A stretch of 64,000 nucleotides of DNA from Microbulbifer sp. YPW16 (lineage in GTDB: Bacteria > Pseudomonadota > Gammaproteobacteria > Pseudomonadales > Cellvibrionaceae): positions 3,862,001 through 3,926,000 of the forward strand of contig NZ_CP089928.1 of NCBI RefSeq assembly GCF_021290385.1, read 5' to 3'. The stretch's first letter is position 1. Every line of letters starts with the position of its first letter. Below are positions 47,419 to 58,500 of this stretch, piece after piece. Made by a program: the position numbers and the translations under genes. The notes under the pieces are model-generated. The model was not told the DNA's origin. It was given only the letters and a program-made list of their open reading frames with translations, and searched no databases.

Positions 47419-47500
47419 CTTGTCGGAGTGCCTGTGGGCTGAGATCGCTGTTGCGAGATCCGTTGAACCTGATCGGGGTAACCCCCGCGTAGGGAACAAG
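47419..47500 (+). promoter_or_regulatory. TPP riboswitch of the thi operon
   Basis: The conserved thi-box elements are present in order: CTGAGAT (about 47439-47445), a variable stem, CCGTTGAACCTGATC (about 47460-47474) and the 3' GGGAACAAG. The closing stem pairs CTTGT (47419-47423) with ACAAG (47496-47500). Binding of thiamine diphosphate is expected to shut off thiC and the genes behind it. Confidence 0.95.
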
Positions 47501-49617
<2,117 letters not shown>

Positions 49618-49668
49618 TGCAGCGCGCCGCAACTTCGGCATTCGAGAGCTCCCGGCACAGGAAAACCG

Positions 49669-50751
49669 ATGACCCTGACTGTCTCCAACCAATGTCCCCG
49701 CGTCGCCATCGCCGGCGGCGGCCTGATGGGGCGCCTGCTGGCCTGGCGCCTGGCATTGCGCGGGCTGGATATCACCCTGTTCGAGGCGGGCAGCCTGGCG
49801 CGCCCGAGTGGTGCCTGCTGGACCGCTGCGGGAATGATTTCACCGCTTTCAGAACTGGTGCACAGCGAACGCTCGGTATACGAGCTGGGCCTACGCAGCC
49901 TGGTGCTATGGCGGGAATGGAGCGGGTGCCTGCAGCTCCTCTGCGGTTCCCCGGTGGGGTTTCGCCAGGCCGGTAGTGTGCTGGTGGCACACGGCCGTGA
50001 CCGCAGCGAGTTGCTGCAATTCCAGCGCGAACTACAGGGCAAGCTCGAGGCCGGGGAGCTGGGGCAGCTGCGGGCCGTTGCCGCCACTGAGCTGTGGGAG
50101 CTGGAGCCGGCGCTGGCCGGCTTTGAGCGGGGGTTGTTCCTGGCCCCGGAGGGCGATATCGACAACCGGCGCCTGTTGCCGGCCCTGCTGGAGGTACTCC
50201 GTCGGCAGCGGGTTTCCCTGCGCGAGGAATGCCCGGTGGACTGCGAGCCGTTCACAATTTTCGAGGGCGGTCGCCGGCAGGAGTTTGAGTTGGTGGTGGA
50301 TTGCCGTGGGCTTGGTGCGAGGGATCGGGTGCCGGGCCTGCGCGGCGTGCGCGGCGAGGTACTGGTGGTGGAAACGCCCGAGGTGCAGTTGCGGCGCCCG
50401 GTGCGCCTGCTGCATCCCCGCTACCAGTTATACGCGGTACCAAGAGAAAACGGCCAGACGGTGATTGGCGCCACTGAAATCGAGAGCGAGGATATGTCGC
50501 CGACCAGCCTGCGTTCCTGCATGGAATTATCCTCGGCCCTGTACTCCCTGAACCCGGCATTTGCCGAGGCGCGGATTATCGAGACCCGCGTCAACTGCCG
50601 TCCGGCCACTATGGATAACCTGCCCGTGGTGGAGGGGGAGCCGGGGCTGGTCAGTGTCAATGGATTGTACCGGCATGGCTACCTGCTGGCGCCGGCACTG
50701 GCCGAACGGGTGGAGCAGTTGGCGATAGGGCAGGTGCAGCAGTTGGCATGA
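49669..50751 (+). CDS. thiO: Glycine oxidase ThiO
   Basis: A 360-residue FAD enzyme of the D-amino-acid oxidase family. The dinucleotide motif VAIAGGGLMGRLLAWRLALRG, the GRPAT/NCRPATMDNLPV motif and the C-terminal GLYRHGYLLAPALAE region match ThiO. It oxidises glycine to the imine needed by ThiG for thiazole synthesis, replacing the radical enzyme ThiH used in E. coli. It lies between thiC and thiS in a tight cluster. Confidence 0.9.
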   Translation: MTLTVSNQCPRVAIAGGGLMGRLLAWRLALRGLDITLFEAGSLARPSGACWTAAGMISPLSELVHSERSVYELGLRSLVLWREWSGCLQLLCGSPVGFRQAGSVLVAHGRDRSELLQFQRELQGKLEAGELGQLRAVAATELWELEPALAGFERGLFLAPEGDIDNRRLLPALLEVLRRQRVSLREECPVDCEPFTIFEGGRRQEFELVVDCRGLGARDRVPGLRGVRGEVLVVETPEVQLRRPVRLLHPRYQLYAVPRENGQTVIGATEIESEDMSPTSLRSCMELSSALYSLNPAFAEARIIETRVNCRPATMDNLPVVEGEPGLVSVNGLYRHGYLLAPALAERVEQLAIGQVQQLA

Positions 50752-50846
50752 AGGACGGCCGGGATGCAGCTATCCACCGCCCCGGATATACAGCAATAAC
50801 TTACTGCTGAACAGGCAGCCATAAAGCGAGGTGAAATGCGAATCCC

Positions 50847-51059
50847 ATGAGCAAGCCGATAAAAATCCAGGTCAACGGGGAAACACAGCCGCTCCCGGAA
50901 GAGAGGAACCTCGACCATTTCCTACTGTGGCTGGGCTATGAGGGCGATACCTTTGCCGTGGCCCTCAACGGTAACTTTGTGCCGCGGGGCCGCTATGCGG
51001 AAACAATACTCAATGACGGCGATGCACTGGATGTAGTGGCGCCGGTGGTCGGAGGCTGA
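50847..51059 (+). CDS. thiS: Sulfur carrier protein ThiS
   Basis: A 70-residue ubiquitin-like protein with the C-terminal Gly-Gly (VVGG) needed for adenylation by ThiF and thiocarboxylate formation. Residues around PLPEERNLDHFLLWLGYE and AVALNGNFVPR match the family. It donates sulfur to the thiazole ring. It begins about 95 bases after thiO and ends one base before thiG, with which it is certainly coupled. Confidence 0.93.
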   Translation: MSKPIKIQVNGETQPLPEERNLDHFLLWLGYEGDTFAVALNGNFVPRGRYAETILNDGDALDVVAPVVGG

Positions 51060-51060
51060 T

Positions 51061-51867
51061 ATGAGCGATGAGCTGGCACTGTACGGCAAATCTTTTTCCT
51101 CACGCCTGCTGGTGGGCACGGCCATGTACCCGTCGCCGGCAATCATGCGCCAGTCCGTGGTTGAGGCGGGAGCCGAGATCATCACCCTGTCGCTGCGCCG
51201 GCAGAACCCGGCCCAGCAGCAGGGCAAGATGCTGTGGGATTATATCCAGGAGTCCGGTTGCTCGTTATTACCCAACACCGCCGGTTGCAAGTCACCCGCG
51301 GAGGCAATCGCCCTGGCGGAAATGTCGCGGGAAATCTTCCGTACCGACTGGCTGAAGCTCGAGGTGGTGGGGGATGATTACAACCTGCAGCCCGATCCGT
51401 ACGGCCTGGTGGAAGCGGCAAGGGAACTGGTGCAGCGCGGCTTCAGGGTATTGCCTTACTGCACTGACGACCTGCTGGTTTGCCGCAAGCTGCTGGACGT
51501 GGGCTGTGAGGTGCTGATGCCCTGGGGCGCGCCGATTGGGACCGGGCTGGGCCTGATGAATAAATACAACCTGCAGACATTGCGCGACCGTCTGCCGGAT
51601 ATCCCGCTGATTATTGATGCGGGCATAGGAGCGCCCTCCCAGGCAGCAGAAGCCATGGAAATGGGTTTCGATGCCATCCTGCTGAACACCGCCATCGCCA
51701 GGGCACAGGACCCGGCCGCTATGGCCCGGGCTTTCCGGCTGGCGGTGGAGAGTGGACGCGCGGCACACCGGGCCGGCCTGATGGTCCAGCGCCAGACCGC
51801 CAGCCCCAGTACCCCGACGCTGGATATGCCGTTCTGGCAGCAGGCGGAAACCGCGGGCCGGAATTGA
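51061..51867 (+). CDS. thiG: Thiazole synthase ThiG
   Basis: A 268-residue TIM-barrel protein. The Schiff-base lysine is K99 in [11 protein letters not shown], and the PNTAGC, GAPIGTG and [15 protein letters not shown] motifs are conserved. It builds the thiazole phosphate from deoxyxylulose phosphate, the ThiS thiocarboxylate and dehydroglycine from ThiO. It starts one base after thiS. A gap of 223 bases, with no gene in it, separates it from the thiD-thiE fusion. Confidence 0.95.
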   Translation: MSDELALYGKSFSSRLLVGTAMYPSPAIMRQSVVEAGAEIITLSLRRQNPAQQQGKMLWDYIQESGCSLLPNTAGCKSPAEAIALAEMSREIFRTDWLKLEVVGDDYNLQPDPYGLVEAARELVQRGFRVLPYCTDDLLVCRKLLDVGCEVLMPWGAPIGTGLGLMNKYNLQTLRDRLPDIPLIIDAGIGAPSQAAEAMEMGFDAILLNTAIARAQDPAAMARAFRLAVESGRAAHRAGLMVQRQTASPSTPTLDMPFWQQAETAGRN

Positions 51868-52090
51868 CAGCGCACAACGCTTTCGGCGACGGAGGATTTC
51901 CGTGTGGATAGCCAGCAGTGCTGAGCTCGCTGGTGCCACCGTTGGACGGCCGCCGCAAGCATCGAGTTGCCGGGCAGGTGAATTCCTGAGTCGAAACCCG
52001 GTCATACACGGCGTGAATAATAAGATGTGAAGCACGGCAAAGCGGGAGCCGCGGTAATCCCCTGTGCCAGGAACAAGTTGTAAATAGTTT

Positions 52091-53620
52091 ATGCAAATGC
52101 AAACAAAACCGATTGTCTGGACCATCGCCGGCAGTGATTCCGGCGGTGGCGCCGGTATCCAGGCGGACCTGCTTACCTTTGCCGATCTCGGTTGCCACGG
52201 TTGCACTGCCATCACCGCCAATACTGCACAGAACACCGTGGAAGTTGCGGCCGTCAATGCGGTCCCCCTGGATGTACTGAGCGGGCAGCTGGAGGCGCTG
52301 CAGCGTGACCTTTTCCCCGACGCGATCAAGATTGGCCTGGTGGCCAATGCCGGGCAGGTGCTCGCCCTGGCGGAGTTCCTGCACCGTCTCAAGGCGGTGA
52401 CGCCGGTGCCGGTAATCTACGACCCGGTGGCTGTTGCTACCAGTGGCGACAACCTGGCCGAGGAAGGCATCGGTGAACTGGTGATGCGCGAGCTGTTCCC
52501 GCTGTGTGACCTGGTGACCCCGAACCTGCACGAACTGGAGTGGCTGGCACGTGCGCCTGTGGGCAGCGCGGAGCAGATTCAGCACGCGGCGCGCCTGTTG
52601 CATGCCGGTGGCTGTCGCGCGGTGCTGGTCACCGGTGGCCACGCGGAAATCCAGCCCGGGGAGGTTGCCGACCTGCTCTGGGACGGGGCGCGGAGTGACT
52701 GGCTAATTGGCGATAAGCAGCCTTCGGTCAACACCCATGGCACCGGCTGTACCCTGTCTTCCGCAATTGCCGCCTGTACCGCACTTGGTTATCCGCTGCG
52801 GGATGCCTGTGTGGTGGCCAAGGCCTATGTCCAGAGGGGCCTGCGCCTGGGGGATGGCGATACCGTGGGCAGTGGCCCGGGCCCGGTGGGGCATTGTGGC
52901 TGGCCGGTTGAAATGGTGGATTTCCCCCGGGTGCTGCTGCCGCAGGAAGAATCGGCCAGCCTTTATGGTACATTCGACGCATCCGGCAGCCGCCTTTTTA
53001 CCAGCGACTTCGCCGCCACGGATAGTGGGACGCTGGGGCTTTACCCAGTTGTCGATTCGGTCGAGTGGCTGGAAAAACTGGCGGCGGAAGGGGTTAAGAC
53101 CCTGCAACTGCGGATCAAGGAGGCCGGCACAAACCTGCGAGGGCAGGTTGAGCGGGCGGTCGTTATTGGCCGGCAGTATCGCCTGCGCCTCTTTATCAAT
53201 GATCACTGGCAGCTTGCCATTGAGTGCGGTGCCTACGGGGTACACCTGGGACAGGAGGACCTGCAGGCCGCCGACCTGAAGGCGATCAGGGCTGCGGGGC
53301 TGAAGCTGGGTATCAGCACCCATGGTTTTTATGAATTGCTGCGCGCCTATCGCTATCGCCCCAGCTACCTGGCCATCGGGGCCATCTTTGCCACCGATAC
53401 CAAGGATATGAGTGACCAGTTGCAGGGGGTGGCCAAGCTTGCGCGGATGGCGGCACTGGTGACAGATATCCCGCTGGTGGCAATCGGTGGCATCAATATC
53501 GAGCGGGCCCCGGCGGTGGCGGCCACTGGCGTGGGCAGTATTGCCGTGGTCAGCGCCATTACCCGGGCGGCGGATTACCGACAGGCCGTGCGCGAGCTGC
53601 GGGCCATTTGCGGGAATTGA
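52091..53620 (+). CDS. thiDE: ThiD-ThiE fusion: HMP(-phosphate) kinase and thiamine-phosphate synthase
   Basis: A 509-residue two-domain protein. Residues about 8-260 are ThiD, with [18 protein letters not shown] and the ribokinase-like anion hole [16 protein letters not shown] linker of about 40 residues leads to ThiE (about 310-509) with QLRIKEAG, the HLGQEDL motif, [11 protein letters not shown] and [13 protein letters not shown]. The enzyme phosphorylates the pyrimidine and then joins it to the thiazole to form thiamine phosphate. ThiD and ThiE are separate genes in E. coli; fusions occur in several gammaproteobacteria. Confidence 0.93.
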   Translation: MQMQTKPIVWTIAGSDSGGGAGIQADLLTFADLGCHGCTAITANTAQNTVEVAAVNAVPLDVLSGQLEALQRDLFPDAIKIGLVANAGQVLALAEFLHRLKAVTPVPVIYDPVAVATSGDNLAEEGIGELVMRELFPLCDLVTPNLHELEWLARAPVGSAEQIQHAARLLHAGGCRAVLVTGGHAEIQPGEVADLLWDGARSDWLIGDKQPSVNTHGTGCTLSSAIAACTALGYPLRDACVVAKAYVQRGLRLGDGDTVGSGPGPVGHCGWPVEMVDFPRVLLPQEESASLYGTFDASGSRLFTSDFAATDSGTLGLYPVVDSVEWLEKLAAEGVKTLQLRIKEAGTNLRGQVERAVVIGRQYRLRLFINDHWQLAIECGAYGVHLGQEDLQAADLKAIRAAGLKLGISTHGFYELLRAYRYRPSYLAIGAIFATDTKDMSDQLQGVAKLARMAALVTDIPLVAIGGINIERAPAVAATGVGSIAVVSAITRAADYRQAVRELRAICGN

Positions 53621-53623
53621 ATC

Positions 53624-54379
53624 ATGCTCAGTAACAGGCAATACCAGCGCTACAGTCGCCAGATCATGCTGCCCGAAGTGGGCGAGGGCGGCCAGGAAAA
53701 ACTCGGTCGCGCTCGGGTGATGATCGTCGGTATGGGCGGACTCGGCAGCCCGGCGGCGCTCTACCTGGCGGCGGCCGGGATCGGCGAATTACACCTGGTG
53801 GATGGCGACCGACTGGAAATATCCAACCTGCAGCGACAGATTCTCTACAAGACCAATCACCGGGACAAACCCAAGGCGGAGGTGGCGGCGCAGCAGCTGG
53901 TGGCGGCGAACCCGGAAATCCGGGTGCAGGGACACGTGCGCATGGCCGATGCCGCCTGGTTGCGTGACCAGGTTCCGCAAATGGACCTGGTGCTCGACTG
54001 CACGGATAACCTGGACAGCCGCTATGCCATCAACAGTGCCTGCCGTGAGGCCCGCAGGCCGGTGGTGATGGCATCGGCGCGGGGTTTTTCCGGCCAGCTG
54101 GTGAGCTTTGATTTTGCCACCGGGCTGAGCCCCTGCTATGCCTGCCTTTTCCCCCCCGGCGGGGAGCGGGAGGCGGCTAACTGTGCCAGTGCGGGAGTGC
54201 TGGGGCCGGCCCTGGGGGTGATGGGGAGCCTGCAGGCGATCGAGGCGATCAAGTTTTTGCTGGGACTGCCGGTGCCGAGCCTGGGCCGGTTACAACTGTT
54301 CGAGGCGCAGACACTGGAGTTGCGGTCGCTGCAGCTGCAGGGTAATAATCAATGTCCCGAATGTTTCCCGGGCCAGTGA
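53624..54379 (+). CDS. thiF: ThiS/MoaD-type adenylyltransferase ThiF
   Basis: A 251-residue E1-like enzyme. The ATP motif VGMGGLGSPAALYL, the Arg finger region SNLQRQILY, the acceptor DCTDNLDSRY and the catalytic Cys in ANCASAGVLGP are present, along with two zinc CxxC pairs, CYAC and CPEC. It adenylates the C terminus of ThiS; MoeB is an alternative, but the thiamine context supports ThiF. It starts three bases after thiDE and closes the thi cluster. Confidence 0.9.
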   Translation: MLSNRQYQRYSRQIMLPEVGEGGQEKLGRARVMIVGMGGLGSPAALYLAAAGIGELHLVDGDRLEISNLQRQILYKTNHRDKPKAEVAAQQLVAANPEIRVQGHVRMADAAWLRDQVPQMDLVLDCTDNLDSRYAINSACREARRPVVMASARGFSGQLVSFDFATGLSPCYACLFPPGGEREAANCASAGVLGPALGVMGSLQAIEAIKFLLGLPVPSLGRLQLFEAQTLELRSLQLQGNNQCPECFPGQ

Positions 54380-54439
54380 GCGGACTTTTGCAGCCACCCG
54401 TCCGGATTCGTGCGGGAATCTGTACGGGCCCGGGTTACC

Positions 54440-54458
54440 CTCCGGCGTGCAGCCGGAG
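54440..54458 (+). terminator. Hairpin downstream of thiF
   Basis: A stem of CTCCGGC with GCCGGAG (54440-54446 and 54452-54458), separated by five bases, lies about 60 bases after the thiF stop. There is no T run, so its use as terminator of the thi operon is only possible. Confidence 0.35.
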
Positions 54459-54504
54459 TCCTGCCGGGGACTGTGCGCCGACAATGCATACGGAAATAAC
54501 AACA

Positions 54505-54930
54505 ATGAAACGATTGCTCCCCATCCTGACAGCCACCCTGGTACTGGTCGCCTGTGCCCCCGGGGACGATCCAGCGGTTTCATCGCAGGCTGCAGCCTCG
54601 CAGCCGGCGGGAATACAGGCCGCAAGCGGGGCGGCGCCGGAGGACATTCGTGAAACCTACCTGCGCAGTTGCCACAGTTGCCACGGGCCCGGTGTCACCG
54701 GCGCGCCCCGTACCGGCGACGTGGCGGCCTGGAAACCCCGTGCCGCAAAGGGGTTGGATGTGCTGGTGACCAACGCCATGGAGGGTTACAGGGCCATGCC
54801 TCCCCGGGGGCTGTGCTTCGATTGCACTGAATCCGAATTCGCCGGCCTGATCCGCTATATGGCAGGTGCCGCGCTGGATGATACGGCAGGGGCCGAGGCG
54901 GGCCGTGACACCACCAGTGCAGGGCACTGA
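54505..54930 (+). CDS. Cytochrome c5-like lipoprotein
   Basis: A 141-residue exported protein from ATG 54505: a lipoprotein-type signal ends at Cys17 (LVLVAC). The haem attachment site is CHSCH (C56-x2-C59-H60). Met98 in AMPPRG is the probable second ligand, and a CxxC pair, C104 and C107 (LCFDC), matches the disulfide of cytochrome c5 proteins. A linker rich in Ala, Gln and Ser lies between the anchor and the domain. It would carry electrons in the periplasm. A secreted propeller protein is coded just downstream. Confidence 0.85.
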   Translation: MKRLLPILTATLVLVACAPGDDPAVSSQAAASQPAGIQAASGAAPEDIRETYLRSCHSCHGPGVTGAPRTGDVAAWKPRAAKGLDVLVTNAMEGYRAMPPRGLCFDCTESEFAGLIRYMAGAALDDTAGAEAGRDTTSAGH

Positions 54931-55023
54931 TCGCAAGCGCCCCGGGAGCAGCTGGCCTGGCGATAAAAACCATTCGCAGTGGCGAGTGGTTTACCACACG
55001 GACTGATCGACAGGAGTCGGCCT

Positions 55024-56178
55024 ATGCGTGCTGTTGAACCCCGGAATCCCTCTTCCCGGGATTTATCCTTACTTCACAGGCTTTTCCCATCCGCCATTTC
55101 CTGGCCGGTTGTTTTACTCTTCACCGCTTTTCTCACTCTCTCCCTGTGGATTACCCCTGTTGCGGCACAAAAGCTGGACGGCCCGGAGGATAAAAGCGGA
55201 GCGGACGGCAACGCGGCAGGCAAGGCATTTCAGGATACGGATACCTCGCTGCCGGACCAGCTGGAAATCCGGGTATGGCGAATACCCTGGGGTGGTCGCC
55301 CACGGGACCCATTTGTGGATAGCCGCGGTTCGGTCTGGTTCTGCGGCCAGGCCGGCAATTATATTGGCCGCCTCGATCCGTCAACGGGGGACCTCAAACA
55401 GTTCGAGGTGCCGGAGAACTCCCACCCGCACAACCTGGTTGTCGATCCTGAAGGCCATATCTGGTACGCCGGTAACCGCAATGCCCATATTGGCCGGCTG
55501 GATCCGTCGAACGGTGGTATCCGGCGCTTTTCCATGCCCGAAGGTGTCGACGATCCGCACACGCTGGTATTGAATGGCGAGGGCAATATCTGGTTTACCG
55601 CACAGCACAGCAACCGCATCGGGCTACTCGATACAGGCAGCGGCAGGGTGCGGTCGGTGCAGCCCAGCGTTGCCGGTGCGCGCCCTTACGGCATCAAACT
55701 GGACAGTGACGATCACCCGTGGGTGGCACTGTTCGGTACCAACCGCCTCGCCAGGGTAGATCCGGATACCATGCAGCTGACCGAGTTTGAGCTGCCGCGT
55801 CCCGACGGGCGGCCGCGCCGGCTGGAGATCGATGAGCGTGGCGATATCTGGTATGTGGACTATGTCGGCGGTTTCCTCGGCCGCTACCAGCCTGAGAGCG
55901 ACCGGTTTGCCGAGTGGCGGCTGCCGGGAGACTCCCCGCGCCCTTATGGCACCGCCCTCGACAACAGGGGGCATCTCTGGGTTGTCGATACCGGCGTGAT
56001 GCCCAACCGGGTGCTGGGGTTCGACCTTGGCCGGCAGGAATTTTTCAGCAGTTCGCCGGTACCCGGCGGTGGCAATGTGCGGCATATGTACTTTGACCCC
56101 GCGGAGAGTGCGTTCTGGTTCGGCGTTGATGCCGGTTATCTCGCCCGCGGGCGGCCAAAGGCGGGGACCGGGCGCTGA
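55024..56178 (+). CDS. Secreted Vgb/streptogramin-lyase-like beta-propeller protein
   Basis: A 384-residue protein with an N-terminal signal or anchor (about 22-48, PVVLLFTAFLTLSLWITP) and a repeated propeller domain: units like NYIGRLDPSTGDLKQFEVP, AHIGRLDPSNGGIRRFSMP and NRIGLLDTGSGRVRSVQP recur at about 40-residue intervals, seven in all as far as I can tell. The pattern is that of virginiamycin B lyase (Vgb) relatives, most of which have no demonstrated lyase activity. It starts 93 bases after the cytochrome c5-like gene, and the pair may act together. Confidence 0.8.
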   Translation: MRAVEPRNPSSRDLSLLHRLFPSAISWPVVLLFTAFLTLSLWITPVAAQKLDGPEDKSGADGNAAGKAFQDTDTSLPDQLEIRVWRIPWGGRPRDPFVDSRGSVWFCGQAGNYIGRLDPSTGDLKQFEVPENSHPHNLVVDPEGHIWYAGNRNAHIGRLDPSNGGIRRFSMPEGVDDPHTLVLNGEGNIWFTAQHSNRIGLLDTGSGRVRSVQPSVAGARPYGIKLDSDDHPWVALFGTNRLARVDPDTMQLTEFELPRPDGRPRRLEIDERGDIWYVDYVGGFLGRYQPESDRFAEWRLPGDSPRPYGTALDNRGHLWVVDTGVMPNRVLGFDLGRQEFFSSSPVPGGGNVRHMYFDPAESAFWFGVDAGYLARGRPKAGTGR

Positions 56179-56396
56179 TAGCAGGGATTGCCGGATTTCT
56201 GGCGCTGCGGGGCCGCGAAACCTGTAATCGCGGCTAAGCTTGCAATATTGTCGCGCCGGCACCAGATAGCTTTTCCTTATCGAACCTATTCCCCAAATAA
56301 ATTTTTAATTTCTGACTGCGGCGTTACTATGGGGTCAATTCGATAAGTCATTCGGCTTTCGGGAAGTTTTTTCAAGACAGCAACAAGAGGTGGATT

Positions 56397-56870
56397 ATGA
56401 CCAAGATCGACATCGGTATTAACGAGCAGGATCGTGAAAAAGTCGCCCACGGCCTGAAGCGCCTGTTGGCGGACAGTTATACGCTCTACCTGCAGACACA
56501 CAATTTCCACTGGAATGTCACCGGCCCGCTGTTTCGTGAACTGCACCTGATGTTCGAGGAGCATTACACCGAGCTGGCCGAGGCTGTCGACGACATCGCC
56601 GAGCGTATCCGCACCCTGGATGTTGAGGCCCCTGGCACCTACAAGGCGTTTGCCGAGCTCAGCTCCATCAAGGAAGTGGATTCCATTCCCGCGGCGGAGA
56701 AAATGGTGGAAATTCTCACGCAGGGCCACGAGCAGGTGGTCAAGACCTGTCGCGAAGTGTTGAAGGCCGCGCAGGACGCGGATGACGAATCCACCATGGC
56801 GCTGGTCTCCGACCGCATGAGCGTGCACGAAAAAACCGCCTGGATGCTACGGGCTACTACCAAGAAATAA
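56397..56870 (+). CDS. dps: Dps-family ferritin-like DNA-protection protein
   Basis: A 157-residue protein with the four-helix ferritin-like fold. The ferroxidase ligands are in the expected places: His35 and His38 in THNFHWN, Asp65 and Glu69 in EAVDDIAE. Dps stores iron as a dodecamer and uses hydrogen peroxide to oxidise it, protecting DNA. The long positively charged N-terminal tail of E. coli Dps is absent, so DNA binding may be weak. Hairpins follow the gene. Confidence 0.92.
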   Translation: MTKIDIGINEQDREKVAHGLKRLLADSYTLYLQTHNFHWNVTGPLFRELHLMFEEHYTELAEAVDDIAERIRTLDVEAPGTYKAFAELSSIKEVDSIPAAEKMVEILTQGHEQVVKTCREVLKAAQDADDESTMALVSDRMSVHEKTAWMLRATTKK

Positions 56871-56884
56871 TCCTCCACAAGCAA

Positions 56885-56963
56885 GGCGCCCGGGTAGGGC
56901 GCCCCTGCCGGGAGTCAGTCTCCTGCACCCGTTCCCCCCGCGGGGAACGGGCGCCCCGGCAGG
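56885..56963. repeat. Cluster of nested palindromes downstream of dps
   Basis: A first hairpin, GGCGCCC/GGGCGCC (56885-56891 and 56897-56903), starts 14 bases after dps. A second larger structure has an outer stem CCTGCCGGG/CCCGGCAGG (56904-56912 and 56955-56963) enclosing an inner perfect 10-base stem (56928-56937 with 56942-56951, four-base loop). The region could end dps transcription or extrude as a cruciform. There is no T run. Confidence 0.7.
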
Positions 56964-57127
56964 TGATACCCGTCAGGCGGTGGGTACTATTACCGCGGCT
57001 TCCCGCTTTTGATTCCTCCCTGGTTTTCCCCTCCCTCACTCCGCAACAGGCCCGTTGAGTCATCCTCTCCCGGGCAATTGGTACAACTTGGGTAATTTCT
57101 GCGGCCGGGTTTCGCGCTTGCATTCCT

Positions 57128-57169
57128 ATGCTGTGTGTTACACAGTATATGCTGTGCATCACACAGTAT
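57128..57169 (+). promoter_or_regulatory. Two tandem 21-bp palindromic operators of the PadR/HAAS pair
   Basis: Two 21-base units, 57128-57148 and 57149-57169, follow each other without a gap. Each has the form ATGCTGTG-N5-CACAGTAT; the first has a longer perfect stem, CTGTGT-N3-ACACAG. They end just before the ribosome site (ggaggag, 57172-57178) of the padR gene. The 21-base spacing equals two helical turns, suited to two PadR dimers bound side by side on one face of the DNA for autorepression. Confidence 0.75.
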
Positions 57170-57182
57170 GTGGAGGAGCGAC

Positions 57183-57521
57183 ATGACGCTGGATGCGGAG
57201 CGGCTCAACAAACTGGCGATGGAAATGCGCCGGGGGATGCTGGTACTGGCGGTGCTGCGGGCCCTGGGTAAGCCGCACTACGGCTATTCCCTACGCAAGC
57301 GTCTCGCCGCCATCGGCCTGGAAATCGACGAGGGCACGCTCTACCCGCTGCTCCGGCGGCTCGAGGGACAGGGGCTGCTCAGCAGCACCTGGCAGGTCCA
57401 CGATGGCCGCAAACGGCGCTTTTATGTCATCGCGGAAGATGGCAGGGCGGCATTGGAGCTGATGACAGGGGAGTGGCGCAAACTTAATCACGCTATCGAT
57501 AAGCTTGGGGAGGAGTGGTAA
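57183..57521 (+). CDS. PadR-family transcriptional regulator
   Basis: A 112-residue protein with a PadR winged-helix domain: MRRGMLVLAVLRAL, GYSLRKRLAAIGLEIDEGTLYPLLRRLEGQGLL, then RRFYVIAEDGRAAL. The C-terminal helix (EWRKLNHAIDKLG) is a dimerisation segment. PadR regulators bind palindromic sites and are released by small ligands. The ATG at 57183 is chosen because of its ggaggag ribosome site, with tandem operator palindromes just upstream. The next gene overlaps its stop by one base (TAATG). Confidence 0.9.
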   Translation: MTLDAERLNKLAMEMRRGMLVLAVLRALGKPHYGYSLRKRLAAIGLEIDEGTLYPLLRRLEGQGLLSSTWQVHDGRKRRFYVIAEDGRAALELMTGEWRKLNHAIDKLGEEW

Positions 57522-58480
57522 TGGAACTACTGCAGCGATATGTGGATAACGTCAAGACTTACCTGCCGGGCGGCCTGCGGGATGATATCGGCAGCGAACT
57601 CTATTCGGGCCTGCAGGACCAGTACGACGATTTAAGCGAGGCGCTGGGCCGTGATCCCACCGAGTCCGAGCTGTCGGAATTGCTCAAGCGCAGGGGGCAT
57701 CCGATGGAAGTGGCTGCGGCCTACCAGCCGCGCAGGGCGCTGGTGAGTGAGGCGCTGTTACCACTGTATATGCAGGTCCTGAAGTGGGTCTTCCTGGCGA
57801 TCCTGATCGGTAACGGTGCGGTGCTACTGGTCGAGTTGCTCAACCAGTCGCAGCCGCAGTTCCTGGCCGCCGCTCTGGGGTGGTTGAAGGGCAGTTTCGA
57901 TGCAGGCCTATACAGTTTTGCACTGGTGACACTGGGCTTTTTCCTGGCCGGTGAAAGCATCAGTTTCAGCGATGCATTCGGCAAGTGGGATCCCCGGAAA
58001 CTGCCCAGGATTGCCGCAGCGGGCCAGCGTATCAGCGCTTTTGACAGCGCGGTGGAGCTGGTGGCCATGGTCCTGCTCGCGGGCTGGCTCAACGACCTGT
58101 TTCCCGCGATTCAGGCGACCGGCCCCGGGGGTATTGAGGTCACGATATCCAGCGAATTGCGCGCACTGCTCCCGTGGTTGAACATGGCTATTGCCCTGAA
58201 CCTGTTGATGGCACTGGACAAGCTCTTCCTGCCATTCTGGACCCGGGCCAAGCTGGCACTGGATAGTGCCATCAACCTGTTGTGGCTGTTTCTCTTTGCG
58301 CAGCTGTTCGGCCTGGAGCAGGTATTCAGCTTGCAGTGGGAAGGCGCCGGGGTTAATTCATGGGAAATGCCGGCAGCCAAGTGGCAGCTGGTGGTTATCG
58401 TTGCCGCGCTGGTTACCGGGTGGGACCTGCTGCAGAACCTGCGACGCTACTTCCGCACGATCGCCGACCGGCCGGCCTGA
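57521..58480 (+). CDS. HAAS-type signalling-domain membrane protein, partner of PadR
   Basis: A 319-residue protein. The N-terminal 70 residues form a small helical domain (LPGGLRDDIGSELYSGLQDQ, ELLKRRGHPMEVAAAY) like the HAAS signalling domains that typically follow PadR regulators. The rest has about five membrane segments, beginning near residues 90-112 (WVFLAILIGNGAVLLVELL). The function is unknown; in related pairs the membrane protein is thought to sense or transmit a signal to PadR. The ATG overlaps the padR stop, and the two are translationally coupled. Confidence 0.7.
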   Translation: MELLQRYVDNVKTYLPGGLRDDIGSELYSGLQDQYDDLSEALGRDPTESELSELLKRRGHPMEVAAAYQPRRALVSEALLPLYMQVLKWVFLAILIGNGAVLLVELLNQSQPQFLAAALGWLKGSFDAGLYSFALVTLGFFLAGESISFSDAFGKWDPRKLPRIAAAGQRISAFDSAVELVAMVLLAGWLNDLFPAIQATGPGGIEVTISSELRALLPWLNMAIALNLLMALDKLFLPFWTRAKLALDSAINLLWLFLFAQLFGLEQVFSLQWEGAGVNSWEMPAAKWQLVVIVAALVTGWDLLQNLRRYFRTIADRPA

Positions 58481-58500
58481 GTGCTTAAGAGGAGGCGGCT

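Noticed and set aside
54979-55023. Upstream extension of the propeller gene
   Set aside because: The extra 15 residues have no signal-like features; ATG 55024 gives a normal exported protein.
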